Source: Arachis hypogaea
Lineage: Eukaryota > Streptophyta > Magnoliopsida > Fabales > Fabaceae
Reading direction: 5' to 3'
NCBI RefSeq assembly: GCF_003086295.3
Contig: NC_092047.1
Span: 64,522,054 to 64,586,053 of the forward strand
Length of the DNA: 64,000 nt
In this document: positions 55,386 through 64,000 of the stretch, one piece after another
Layout of the letters: every line of letters begins with the position of its first letter
How positions within the stretch are numbered: the first letter of the stretch is position 1
Made by a program: the position numbers and the translations under genes
The notes under the pieces: generated by a model
The model's input: only the letters and a program-made list of their open reading frames with translations
The model's database searches: none
What the model was told of the DNA's origin: nothing

Positions 55386-57941
55386 TGGGTTAGTCCCATC
55401 CATGTAGTTCCCAAGAAAGGTGGCATAACTGTGGTGCCAAATGAGAAGAACGAACTCATACCCACAAGAACCGTCACTGGGTGGAGGATGTGCATAGACT
55501 ACAGGAAGCTCAATGAAGCCACCAGAAAGGATCATTTCCCACTCCCATTCATGGATCAGATGCTTGAAAGGCTTGCCGGACATGCTTACTATTGCTTTTT
55601 GGATGGCTATTCAGGCTACAACCAAATAGTAGTTGATCCTAGAGATCAAGAGAAAACATCATTTGTTTGTCCATATGGAGTTTTTGCTTATAGACGCATG
55701 CCCTTTGGATTGTGCAATGCACCTGCCACTTTCCAAAGATGCATGTTGTCCATCTTTTCGGACATGATTGAAAAATTTATTGAGGTCTTCATGGACGATT
55801 TTTCTGTGTTTGGAGATTCTTTTCCTAGCTGCCTACACCACCTTGCCTTGGTGCTTAAGAGGTGCCAAGAGACTAACCTAGTATTAAACTGGGAAAAGTG
55901 TCATTTCATGGTCACAGAAGGAATAGTCCTTGGCCACAAAATCTCTAATAGAGGCATGGAGGTGGACAGAGCTAAGGTGGAAATCATTGAAAAACTACCT
56001 CCACCAAGTAATGTCAAGGCAGTTAGGAGTTTTTTGGGACACGCTGGGTTTTACAGAAGGTTTATTAGAGACTTTTCTAAAATAGCCAAACCTTTGAGTA
56101 ACTTGCTTGTCTCTGATACACCCTTTGTATTTGATAAAAATTGCATGCTAGCCTATGAACTTTTGAAGCAAAAACTTTCCTCTGCACCTATCATTGCCCC
56201 ACCTGATTGGAACTTACCTTTTGAACTGATGTGTGATGCATCAGACCTTGCTATTGGGGCAGTGTTAGGACAAAGGAAAGACAATTTGGTACATGTGATT
56301 TATTATGCCAGTAAAGTCTTGAATGCTAACCAAAGGAATTACACAACCACTGAAAAAGAACTCTTGGCAATAGTCTTTGCATTTGACAAATTTAGATCCT
56401 ATCTCATTGGATCTAAAGTCATTGTCTTCACTGATCATTCAGCTTTAAAATACTTACTTGCTAAACAAGAATCTAAACCAAGACTTATTAGATGGGTTCT
56501 TTTGTTGCAGGAATTTGACATTGAAATCAAAGACAAGAAGGGTGTAGAGAACAAGGTGGCAGACCATTTATCAAGGATACCATGTGAAGAAGGAAGCACA
56601 CAAAGCACACATATAAATGAGTGCTTTCCTGATGAACAACTCATGGTAATTCACAAAGCACCCTGGTTTGCAGACATAGCAAACTTCAAGGCCACTGGGA
56701 GTTTACCGTTGGAATTTAACAAACATCAAAGGAAGAAATTGGTAAATGATGCCAAATACTTCATCTGGGACGAACCATACTTGTTCAAAAAATGTTCCGA
56801 TGGCATACTCAGAAGATGCATATCCGAGGAAGAAGGAAGGGAAGTCTTATGGGACTGCCATGGCTCCACTTATGGAGGACATTTTGCAGGAGAAAGAACA
56901 ACAGCTAAGGTGTTGCAGTGTGGTTTTTATTGGCCCACTATCTTCAAAGATGCAAAAGAATTAGTGAAGCACTGCCATGAATGCCAGAAGGCGGGGAACC
57001 TGCCAAGAAGAAATGAAATGCCACAACAATTCATTCTGGAACTTGAATTGTTTGATGTATGGGGGATAGATTTCATGGGACCCTTTCCCTCCTCATACTC
57101 AAATAATTACATTCTTGTGGCAGTAGACTATGTCTCCAAATGGGTTGAAGCAATAGCAACTCCAACCAATGATAATAAGGTAGTCATGAACTTCCTCAGA
57201 AAACACATTTTTTGCCGTTTTGGGGTTCCAAGAGCAATCATCAGTGATGGAGGAAGCCACTTCTGCAACAAACCATTAGAGGCATTGCTTCTAAAATATG
57301 GAGTCAAACACAGGGTAGCCACACCATACCATCCACAGACAAGTGGGCAAGCCGAAATATCTAACAGAGAACTCAAAAGGATCCTGGAAAAGACTGTGGG
57401 AACTTCAAGGAAGGACTGGTCGATTAAGCTAGATGATGCTCTTTGGGCATATAGGACAGCTTTCAAAACACCAATTGGAATGTCTCCTTACCAACTAGTA
57501 TATGGAAAAGCTTGCCATTTGCCACTGGAGTTGGAGCACAAGGCATACTGGGCCTTGAAACTTTTGAACTTGGACAACAAAGCTGCTGGAGAAAGAAGGA
57601 TGTTGCAAATTCAAGAGTTGGAAGAATTCAGAGCGGAAGCTTATGAGAATGCCAAAATTTACAAAGAAAGAGCAAAGAAGAAGCATGACAGCAACATAGC
57701 CCTAAGGAAATTTGAAGAAGGACAAAAAGTATTGCTCTACAATTCTAGGCTGAAGCTATTTCCAGGGAAGCTAAAATCAAGGTGGTCTGGACCATTCCTT
57801 GTCACCAAGGTCTCCAAATATGGACAAGTAGAAATCATGGAAGAAAAGTCACAACGAACCTTCATTGTGAACGGTCAAAGACTCAAACATTACTTGGGAG
57901 ATGTGGAGGAGAAGGACAAAGTTAAATATCACCTCAACTGA
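55386..57941 (+). CDS. pol: Partial pol of H: reverse transcriptase, RNase H, integrase (open, no start codon of its own)
   Basis: Open from the LTR junction to TGA 57939-57941, 851 codons with no stop. [51 protein letters not shown], catalytic [11 protein letters not shown] (Asp codons near 55794-55799). RNase [49 protein letters not shown]. Integrase: HHCC region [15 protein letters not shown]...[42 protein letters not shown], and C-terminal [19 protein letters not shown]. All catalytic residues are present. The N-terminal palm of RT, gag and PR are deleted and no ATG precedes the RT motifs, so it probably cannot be translated as a working enzyme. The reading frame is otherwise undamaged, in keeping with the young LTRs. 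Confidence 0.95.
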   Translation, partial: WVSPIHVVPKKGGITVVPNEKNELIPTRTVTGWRMCIDYRKLNEATRKDHFPLPFMDQMLERLAGHAYYCFLDGYSGYNQIVVDPRDQEKTSFVCPYGVFAYRRMPFGLCNAPATFQRCMLSIFSDMIEKFIEVFMDDFSVFGDSFPSCLHHLALVLKRCQETNLVLNWEKCHFMVTEGIVLGHKISNRGMEVDRAKVEIIEKLPPPSNVKAVRSFLGHAGFYRRFIRDFSKIAKPLSNLLVSDTPFVFDKNCMLAYELLKQKLSSAPIIAPPDWNLPFELMCDASDLAIGAVLGQRKDNLVHVIYYASKVLNANQRNYTTTEKELLAIVFAFDKFRSYLIGSKVIVFTDHSALKYLLAKQESKPRLIRWVLLLQEFDIEIKDKKGVENKVADHLSRIPCEEGSTQSTHINECFPDEQLMVIHKAPWFADIANFKATGSLPLEFNKHQRKKLVNDAKYFIWDEPYLFKKCSDGILRRCISEEEGREVLWDCHGSTYGGHFAGERTTAKVLQCGFYWPTIFKDAKELVKHCHECQKAGNLPRRNEMPQQFILELELFDVWGIDFMGPFPSSYSNNYILVAVDYVSKWVEAIATPTNDNKVVMNFLRKHIFCRFGVPRAIISDGGSHFCNKPLEALLLKYGVKHRVATPYHPQTSGQAEISNRELKRILEKTVGTSRKDWSIKLDDALWAYRTAFKTPIGMSPYQLVYGKACHLPLELEHKAYWALKLLNLDNKAAGERRMLQIQELEEFRAEAYENAKIYKERAKKKHDSNIALRKFEEGQKVLLYNSRLKLFPGKLKSRWSGPFLVTKVSKYGQVEIMEEKSQRTFIVNGQRLKHYLGDVEEKDKVKYHLN

Positions 57942-57951
57942 GGAAGCTGAC

Positions 57952-57999
57952 CGTCAAGCTAATGACGTTAAAGAAGCGCTTGTTGGGAGGCAACCCAAC
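57952..57999 (+). ncRNA. Post-stop double-hairpin module, H copy
   Basis: CGTCA-AGCTAA-TGACG (57952-57967), TTAAAGAAGCGCTT, then GTTGGG-AGGCAA-CCCAAC (57982-57999), 11 nt after the pol stop. The first stem has C-G at its base where L, N and F have T-A. Confidence 0.65.
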
Positions 58000-59589
58000 C
58001 TGAGGTAATACCCTTTTGCTGTTTCTTTTATTTGTTTCAATAAAAAGGGTGAAGTAGTTTCTGTGCATTGCAAAGAATTAAGTTTGGTGTTTCACACCAA
58101 ACAATGGATTCGTGGATCAATAATTCAAAGGGGAATGTGTGACTCTAAGTTTGGTGTTCCACCATAAAGATCAACTGAACACAACAACCTTTGAATTATA
58201 TGAAAGGAACAACCATTCTAAGCAGTCACAGAAATGCTTAAAACCCTTAGCAGCAACTTCATTCCAAAGAGAACTCAAGGATTCAAAGAACAGAGAAGTA
58301 AGTGGGAGACTAAGTTTGGTGTTCACACACCAACTTAAGACTCAGATACTTACCCACACATAGTTGAGCTAACCACTCAAGTGCTTGAGAAGCAAGCAAC
58401 TTCATCACTCTTTGCAGGAAAGGAAACAAGGATCTTAAAGCATGAAGCAACATTTAGGAGAAGAAGGAGAAATCAAATTGTTTTCTGGCAACAAAGAGAA
58501 AACAAGGAATTTCACAAGGTGGTATTGTTCCTTGATAATTCTTTAAAAAGGGCAAACAAAAGCATGCGTGTTCTGGTTTAAACTGTAAATGTTGAATCTT
58601 TCTGGAATGTGAAGTTTTTTTTTTAGTATGAGTGTCAGTTTATTGCTTTGAATAAAATGAATGCCTAGATGTTTGGATTTAACTTCACCTTCTTAAACAA
58701 GTGCTTGCCATGCTTGTTCTGTTTCCAAAAATAAAAGAAAAGTTTGAACAAAAGTAACTTGGCTCAATTAGTGACAAATCAAGTAGAATTAAGTGGTGGT
58801 ATGCATGCTTGATTGTTTAAGTCAGATCACTGGACATAGAGTGTAAAATTATCATTTTTTATGTAGAAATTGAAAACTGTCTATGGATCTTGATGAATAA
58901 ATGTCTTTGGCCATGAAAAAGAAAGAAAAAGAAGAAGAAAAAGCCACTGAAAAAAGGCAACCAAAAAGAAAAAAAAATTGAGAAAATAAGCTAGGCACCA
59001 ATGGTTTGAACTTCTGAGACAAATGCCTGTGGTGTTTATGTATTAAGGATATGCTTGGATGAATAGGTTCTGAGGAGTGTTTCAACACTTGGTAACTTGG
59101 GTTAACTAACCCGGGATTATCAACCAAAAGTCCATTATCAAGAGCAACCTAAATACAAAACATTTAGTCACACAAAGAGGTGCTGGGCACCAATGTCTCA
59201 AGAAGAAATGTGAACTAAAATGCCTGAAGTGGATATGTGTAGTGCACTGATAAGAAAAAGAAAATGCCAAAGGCTTGTGCAACACATGACACCGAGCAAA
59301 CAAGGAGCAAAGGAGCTCTAAGAAAAAGAAAAGAAAAACAAAGAAGAAAAAAGTGCCAAGGACATAAGAATAACAAGAGGCCATAGCAGTGTTTGATGGA
59401 TGCAATGAAAAAGTGATAATCTTACCTGATAAGAATGAAAAAGTGATGCTGCAACTTTCTGCATAAAACCCTTCTGATGAACTTCAAATGCTTGCTAATA
59501 TAGCCAATGTAATTGCTTTCTGTTTCATACTTTCTTCTCAAATAACTCAGGACTTGCTTAGGGACAAGCAAGTATTAAGTTTGGTGTTG
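58000..59589 (+). other. 3' non-coding region of H
   Basis: AAGTTTGGTGT at 58080, 58147, 58312 and 59577. It has A-rich tracts (58910-58990, 59320-59350), a GTGGTGTTTATGTATTAAGG block (59031), and the LTR-proximal stem-loop TTGCTTAGGGACAAGCAA (59554-59571) then TTAAGTTTGGTGTTG against the LTR. No gene is supported. Confidence 0.7.
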
Positions 59590-61988
59590 TGATGCCAAGG
59601 CATCTTAGGCTAGTTTCACTAGTATTTTTCTGTTAGTTTTAGTGGTTTTATGCATTTTCTTGAGCTTAAAGTAACCAAGAATGGTTAAAAGAATAACAAA
59701 GCAATGAACCATCCAAACAATATGATTTTGATGCAAATTCCATGAGTTTTAGTTATATTACTTGAATGCTATGAATGGAAGATTTCTCATGAAATTTTGC
59801 AAGACTTTGATGCAATTGTTTGGATGATTTCAGGGAAGAAGAGGCTAGGCAAGGAAGCAACAAAGTCAATAAAGGAAGCTTGAATATCACATGTGGAGTT
59901 TAAGTTCCAGTTTAAGCCTAAACTGGAGTTTAAACGCCAGAATCATGAAGGCTAAGAAATGCTGAAACTGAAGTTTAACCTCCAGTTTAACCTTAAACTG
60001 GAGGTTAAACGCCAGAATGAAAGTCTCACCAAAGAAGCATTCCACGTTTAACCTCCAGTTTGACCTTAAACTGGAGGTTAAAAGCCAGAATGAGAATGCC
60101 AATCAGGAAGCATTTCCACGTTTAACCTCCAGTTTAACCTTAAACTGGAGGTTAAACGCCAGAAATGGGAAGTGCACCAGGGAGCCATTTCCACGCTTAA
60201 GCTCCAGTTTGACCTTAAACTGGAGCTTAAACGTGTTCGACCAAGTTCTTCCTCCAGGGTTGCTTTCTCCATTTCCACGTTTAAGCTCCAGTTTAACCTT
60301 AAACTGGAGCTTAAACGTGTTCGACACTTCCAGGGCCACCTTTCTCAGCTTCCACGTTTAAGCTCCAGTTTAACCTTAAACTGGAGCTTAAACGTGTTTG
60401 ACCTCCAGGATGCCTTCTTCCATTTCCACGTTTAAGCTCCAGTTTAACCTTAAACTGGAGCTTAAACGTGTTCGACCTCCAGGGCTGCCTTTTCTATCTC
60501 CACGTTTAAGCTTCAGTTTAACCTTAAACTGAAGCTTAAACGTGTTCGACCAAGTTACCCTCCAGGGCTGCCTTCTTCCATTTCCACGTTTAAGCTTCAG
60601 TTTAACCTTAAACTGAAGCTTAAACGTGCTTCCACAAAAGGCATCACTGGAAGTGTCTGGCGTTTAAGCTGCAGTTTAAGCTTAAACTGCAACTTAAACG
60701 CCACTCTTGGAAAAGGTTTCTGGGCCAAAAATATTGCGGTTTAAGTTAGTATTTGAGCACAAACATTAACTTAAACTTACTCTGGTATGAAACCCATTTG
60801 AATATCATGGTTTATGGGATTGGGCCTGAAGGATTGATGAGTCTGAAATTTCAATTTATTGAGTCATGTGTCATTATTTGATTATCACTAAGTTGGCTCA
60901 ATGAATGTTATAGAATTTGGATCAACAGCCTCATCAAGATTATGGATCATAAACCCAAGGCAAAAGGAAAGCATAGAGAGGCCTCAAAGCCCAAGAAACA
61001 CAACAGAAGCTCAATATAGAAAGTGTATAAATAGGATAGAATTTAAGTTAGGAAGGGACTTTTACTTTTGCATTGGAGCTAGTTTTCATATCTTTGGAAT
61101 TGAATTCAGAGCTATGACTCACTAAACCCCTTTCATTGGGTTAGGGAGCTCTATTGTAATTCAATGAATCAATAATAGTTTTATCTTCTTCTTCAATCTT
61201 TTCTCTTGAATTTTGTTAGAAAGCTTCTCGATCTAATTCCATTGGGTAGTTGTCTTGGGAAAGAAACTACCCATAATTGGAATCCTTCGGAACCTTGGGA
61301 AAGGAATGGAGGATTCATGCTAGAGAAGCTTTCTCACAGTGAATTGGATTGGGGTTTGGATGGATATTGTGACATGTAATCCTACCAAATTGTGGTTCAT
61401 GAAACTGTGTGGTATAATCAGTGATCGAGCATCATCTCTTCTTATGAACATTTAAACCAAGGGATTGGGAATTTGTTTGTTTTTAGAGAGAATTGGTGAG
61501 CCAAGGGATTGGGATCCAATCATATAAGATTGCCAAGCAAAATTCAATGAACGCATTGGTTGAGGAAGAGATAAACATGTTTTGATTCGGAGATCTCAAT
61601 ATCTCCTATAACCCAATGAATTCCCCATTTCTGATTTCCACTTTCTCTTTACATTCTGCAATTACATTCATGCAATCACCCCCATTCCCTTTTAATTTCA
61701 GCAATCTAGCTTCTGCTCTTTACTTCATGCAATTTAAGATTCCGCCATTTAAATTTCTTGTCATTTACTTTTCCCGCCAATTTTACATTCCGCAATTCTC
61801 ATCTAAATCTTGATTCCGCTCAACTAGAACACACTTCTAATCTGAATTGCTCACTCAACCAATCCTTGTGGGATTCGACCTCACTCTATTGTGAGTTTTT
61901 ACTTGACGATAACCGGTGCACTTGCCGGAAGGAATTTTGCCGATCGTGCAATTTCCTAAATCGTAGCATAATAAGTTTATGCGCATCA
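59590..61988 (+). repeat. 3' LTR of H (complete)
   Basis: 2399 bp, TGATGCCAAGGCATC...TTATGCGCATCA. Palindrome array at 59891-60705, TATA at 61026-61035. Past the point where the 5' copy is cut (61640) it has a pyrimidine-rich stretch and the U5 block GGGATTCGACCTCACTC (61870) with ACCGGTGCACTTGCCGG. Confidence 0.95.
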
Positions 61989-61993
61989 GAAAC

Positions 61994-63290
61994 TAAGTTA
62001 CCTACAGCTATTTTCCGCTTCCCCAGAGCAGAGCAGAGTATATATATTTTCCTGCAGTAAGCAGAGGCTGTCTCAAATGAGCGGCTATTATTATATGCGC
62101 ATTTATTTAGGAACGGAAAATCGTATCCGGGAAATCGGGATTACTCGTGACCGGATAAATGTCGGGATTGCGGGCAGCCAACCGACACATGAGCTCATGG
62201 CCTGTGCTAGGGCTAGACATGCATCATTCTTGTCTGCACATCATTCTCTGTTGCATTCCTTTCTGTGTGTGATCTACTTCTTTATGTTTGTCTGCTTGTA
62301 TGCTATTTCTGTGTTTTATTTTCTTGTATTCTTTTGTTTGTGTTCTGCTTTTTGTTGTCTCTACTTTCTCTTTCTATCTTTATCTTCTGTTTACTGCTTC
62401 GCTATATTATGTTACTCGTCTACTAATCGACCCCAAATAAATGAACGTAACTAATAACCCCGACCCTACTAAGAACTCCCCAGTTCTTACCCCTTCTCTC
62501 TCCCTTTCCCCTTCAGATGGAAGTAAGAGTACCTTACTATAGTTCGCTGATGACCGTTCACAAGAAGAGGATTCTGCTCTAGATAGTCTTCTTAGTCTAG
62601 GGTGAATATCGTTCTCTGATTATATGTATATACTGTGAGACCAGCCAATGTCTGCACCTCGTTCGTATGCGTACTTTAACCTAAATCCTGTGTACGAGAT
62701 TCCTATTGTATGGCTACTTCATGAGGTACCAGAGAGACGTCCTGTGGAAAAGTCTGATCGTGCAGAGGAATAGCAGATGATGTTCTATCTTTTGATGACA
62801 TTCCACTTGACTTGAGTTTTGAAGACCTAGAACGTACTTTCCCTCGCTTTAGTAGTTTAGAGGGACTAGGTGAGTATAGAGTCTAGGCTAGCCTAGGTGC
62901 CAGCTTAGGGACCTCTTGAACAGGTCAGGACCTGGGATGTTGTATGTATATATATGTATATAGATATTATTTAGCTATATCTAGGGGTGTTCTAACTAAC
63001 AGTCTATATGCTAATAAAGGCTGAATCACCGAATGTTGTCAACTACTTGTGATGTATTTTGTGTGGTTGTTTATAACTATTTTATCTGTTATTAGTTGTG
63101 AATTGATTATAAATGATTCTGTCTATTAATCCAAACGTTTTCAAAAAAAAAATATACACCACGCAAATTAATTACACGTTTAACAACGAATCAGGCTCAT
63201 ATGATAAATAATAGATAATAATTACGAAGACAAATTGGTAGCGCTCAGTTACCAGTATGATCTAGACATATTGAAAATTGGGTCGTTACA
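61994..63290 (+). other. Right part of G with splice-acceptor-like site and coding-like stretch
   Basis: After T-rich sequence (62220-62400), a pyrimidine tract ends CCTTTCCCCTTCAG (62518), a good 3' splice site, followed by ATGGAAGTAAGAG. Downstream short frames look protein-like but shift frame: DDRSQEEDSALDSLLSLG (about 62548-62604), MSAPRSYAYFNLNPVYEIPI (ATG 62648, 41 codons to TAG 62771) and FDDIPLDLSFEDLERTFPRF (about 62797-62880). A poly(A)-signal-like AATAAA is at 63013. It may be degenerate coding sequence within a long LTR, or a captured gene tail. The 125-codon frame at 62077-62454 is low complexity and rejected. Confidence 0.4.
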
Positions 63291-63696
63291 GCCTTAGCTA
63301 TGTCATCCTTTTTGGAGGGAAATATTGATTCAGGAATTTGTCTGATAACTGTTTCCATGTCCTTATGCTTGCTCTGGGTTGGTTATTTAACTACCTTTTA
63401 GCTTGATCTTTTACAGCAAACGGAAACAGTAATAGTCTGTATACATCCTGATCTACCTCCTTGTCACGTACTGTGTCAGCAATTTGCAAGAATTGTGCCA
63501 GAAACTCAGTAGGTTCTTCCTGTGGAAGACTAGAATACTGGCAGTTTTGCTGCACCATCACAATGAGCTGAGGATTCAGCTCAAAACTGCCTGCTTTGAT
63601 GGGAGGTATACAGATACTGCTCCCATATGCAGTAGTAGTGGGATTAGCATATGATCCCAGAGTCCTTCTGGACTGTTCATTTCCACTTAGATCCAT
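63291..63696 (-). pseudogene. gag: gag of F, N-terminal part, separated by G
   Basis: ATG at 63696 (MDLSGNEQSRRTLGSYAN), SFELNPQLIVMVQQN, LPQEEPTEFLAQFLQIADT, VYRLLLFPFAVKDQAKR then a TAG (W in B) near 63391, NQP and FPP. Includes the right GCCTT copy (63291-63295). Continues at 50915 beyond G. Confidence 0.85.
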
Positions 63697-64000
63697 GATG
63701 GAGAAAGGGAGATGATGCAGATTGCAAATAAAATAATTTTTTTTGAAAACCAAAATTAAAATAAAATAAAATAAAATAAATGAAAAATTGACTATAATTT
63801 TGAAAATTAGAAGAAAAAAAAAGAAAAGAAAATTGAAAACTAAATTAATTAATTAAAAAGATTTGAAAAAGATGTGGGTGAGGATTTTCATAAAAAATGA
63901 AGAGAGAGAAATTGGTTAGGAAGTTTTGAAAAAGATATGTCTTAAAATTAAAGATACTTGTAAGAAAATAAAAAAACAAAAAAAGAAAAGATATGAAAAA
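63697..64000 (-). other. Leader of F upstream of gag
   Basis: A/T-rich on the minus strand, with ATTTTATTTTATTTTA and TTTTCAAAAT words, homologous in character to the B leader (37905-38729). Runs off the window; no gene. Confidence 0.6.

Larger units (their letters stand above)
53335..61988 (+). mobile_element. Element H: young Athila-type element with intact RT-RH-IN but truncated 5' LTR and no gag/PR
   Basis: GAAAC duplication, TGATGCCAAGG start, CGCATCA end. The 5' LTR copy (53335-55385) lacks its last 348 bp. It joins directly to RT at the [11 protein letters not shown] motif, so LTR end, PBS, gag, PR and the first part of RT are gone. The 3' LTR is complete (59590-61988). Over 2051 aligned bp the LTRs differ by about 11 substitutions and no indel by eye, about 0.5 percent. 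At 1.3e-8 per site per year this is about 0.2 million years. Confidence 0.95.
50916..63290 (+). mobile_element. Element G: about 3.7-kb insertion with TG...CA ends, probably a solo LTR, split by H
   Basis: Ends TGTAACAACCC and GGGTCGTTACA (inverted), flanked by GCCTT duplications. Removing H leaves 50916-53334 plus 61994-63290. No internal LTR pair, PBS or gag-pol is visible, so a solo LTR of a long-LTR Ty3/gypsy lineage is the simplest reading. A complete non-autonomous element cannot be excluded. Orientation is arbitrary; + is chosen from the splice-acceptor and poly(A)-like signals in the right part. Confidence 0.7.
43799..64000 (-). mobile_element. Element F: chimeric Athila-type element (gag, PR, RT-RH; no IN), continuing past the window
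   Basis: Minus-strand order: leader (64000-63697), gag start (63696-63291), [G with H], rest of gag (50915-50300), palindromic spacer, PR, RT, RNase H, then a direct join to the type 1 protease tail, L-type 3' region and 3' LTR. The left target copy is probably AGTGG (43794-43798). The 5' LTR is outside the window. Confidence 0.8.

Noticed and set aside
62077..62454. 125-codon frame in the right part of G
   Set aside because: The second half is T-rich low complexity (FFCLCSAFCC). It is not continuous with the more protein-like stretches downstream.

Overview
The window is plant nuclear heterochromatin made almost entirely of nested Ty3/gypsy LTR retrotransposons. No host gene is recognisable. 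The elements carry Athila-type features: a primer binding site (PBS) matching the 3' end of tRNA-Asp (TGGCGCCGTTGCCGGGGA and variants), Athila-like gag-pol sequence, LTRs opening TGATRA or TGATG, and additional non-pol ORFs. The LTR sequences and the CTGGCGTTnAACGCCAG repeats look like those of peanut (Arachis). The autonomous/non-autonomous pairing seen here recalls the FIDEL/Feral pair reported in that genus. The species call rests on memory, not on a search.

Layout, with letters used throughout. A (1-1759, -): LTR plus PBS, inserted in the 3' LTR of D. D (1760-4606, -): broken element with a plant-transposon-type ORF-b, cut by N. N (4607-8205, -): 3' LTR, 3' non-coding region and a coding remnant, cut by K. 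K (8206 to about 16300, +): 5' LTR, PBS, ORF-a, a gene-like leader/intron, ORF-b and 3' region, fused to L. L (about 16300-23741, +): gag and protease only, 3' region, LTR. Then 23742-25437 is a scrambled patch: PBS and leader on +, then two pieces of gag on - separated by telomere-like repeats. B (25438-30829 and 37856-40103, -): a nearly complete gag-PR-RT-RH-IN polyprotein element without its 3' LTR, split by C. C (30830-37855, +): complete non-autonomous element with both LTRs and a perfect CATAT target duplication. M (40104-40430): LTR scrap. E (40431-43798, +): 5' LTR and part of ORF-a, cut by F. F (43799 past the window end, -): 3' LTR, 3' region, chimeric RT-RH/protease tail, PR and gag. 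Its gag is split by G (50916-63290, GCCTT duplication), probably a solo LTR. G is itself split by H (53335-61988, GAAAC duplication), the youngest element, with an intact RT-RH-IN frame of more than 830 codons but a truncated 5' LTR.

Proteins fall into four groups. These are full gag-pol (B, H, F); gag plus protease only (L); ORF-a proteins with Asn/Gln/Pro/Tyr-rich starts and acidic middles (K, E, C); and ORF-b proteins resembling the 'putative plant transposon protein' family (K, D). Nearly all carry nonsense or frameshift changes; only the pol of H is open throughout. Non-autonomous elements presumably depend on enzymes from elements like B or H.

The most interesting signals are structural and shared between families with unrelated LTRs. 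(1) A two-hairpin RNA-like module sits 11-40 nt after the main ORF stop in six elements, with compensatory stem changes. (2) A GGGA-type stem-loop followed by TTAAGTTTGGTGTTG lies directly against the 3' LTR, where a polypurine tract is expected; the AAGTTTGGTGT word recurs about 25 times. (3) Each LTR family carries palindromes, mostly in arrays, of different sequence, and similar arrays occur in 3' regions and in-frame in the gag-PR spacer. (4) A tRNA-Cys(GCA) half has been absorbed into a small reading frame.
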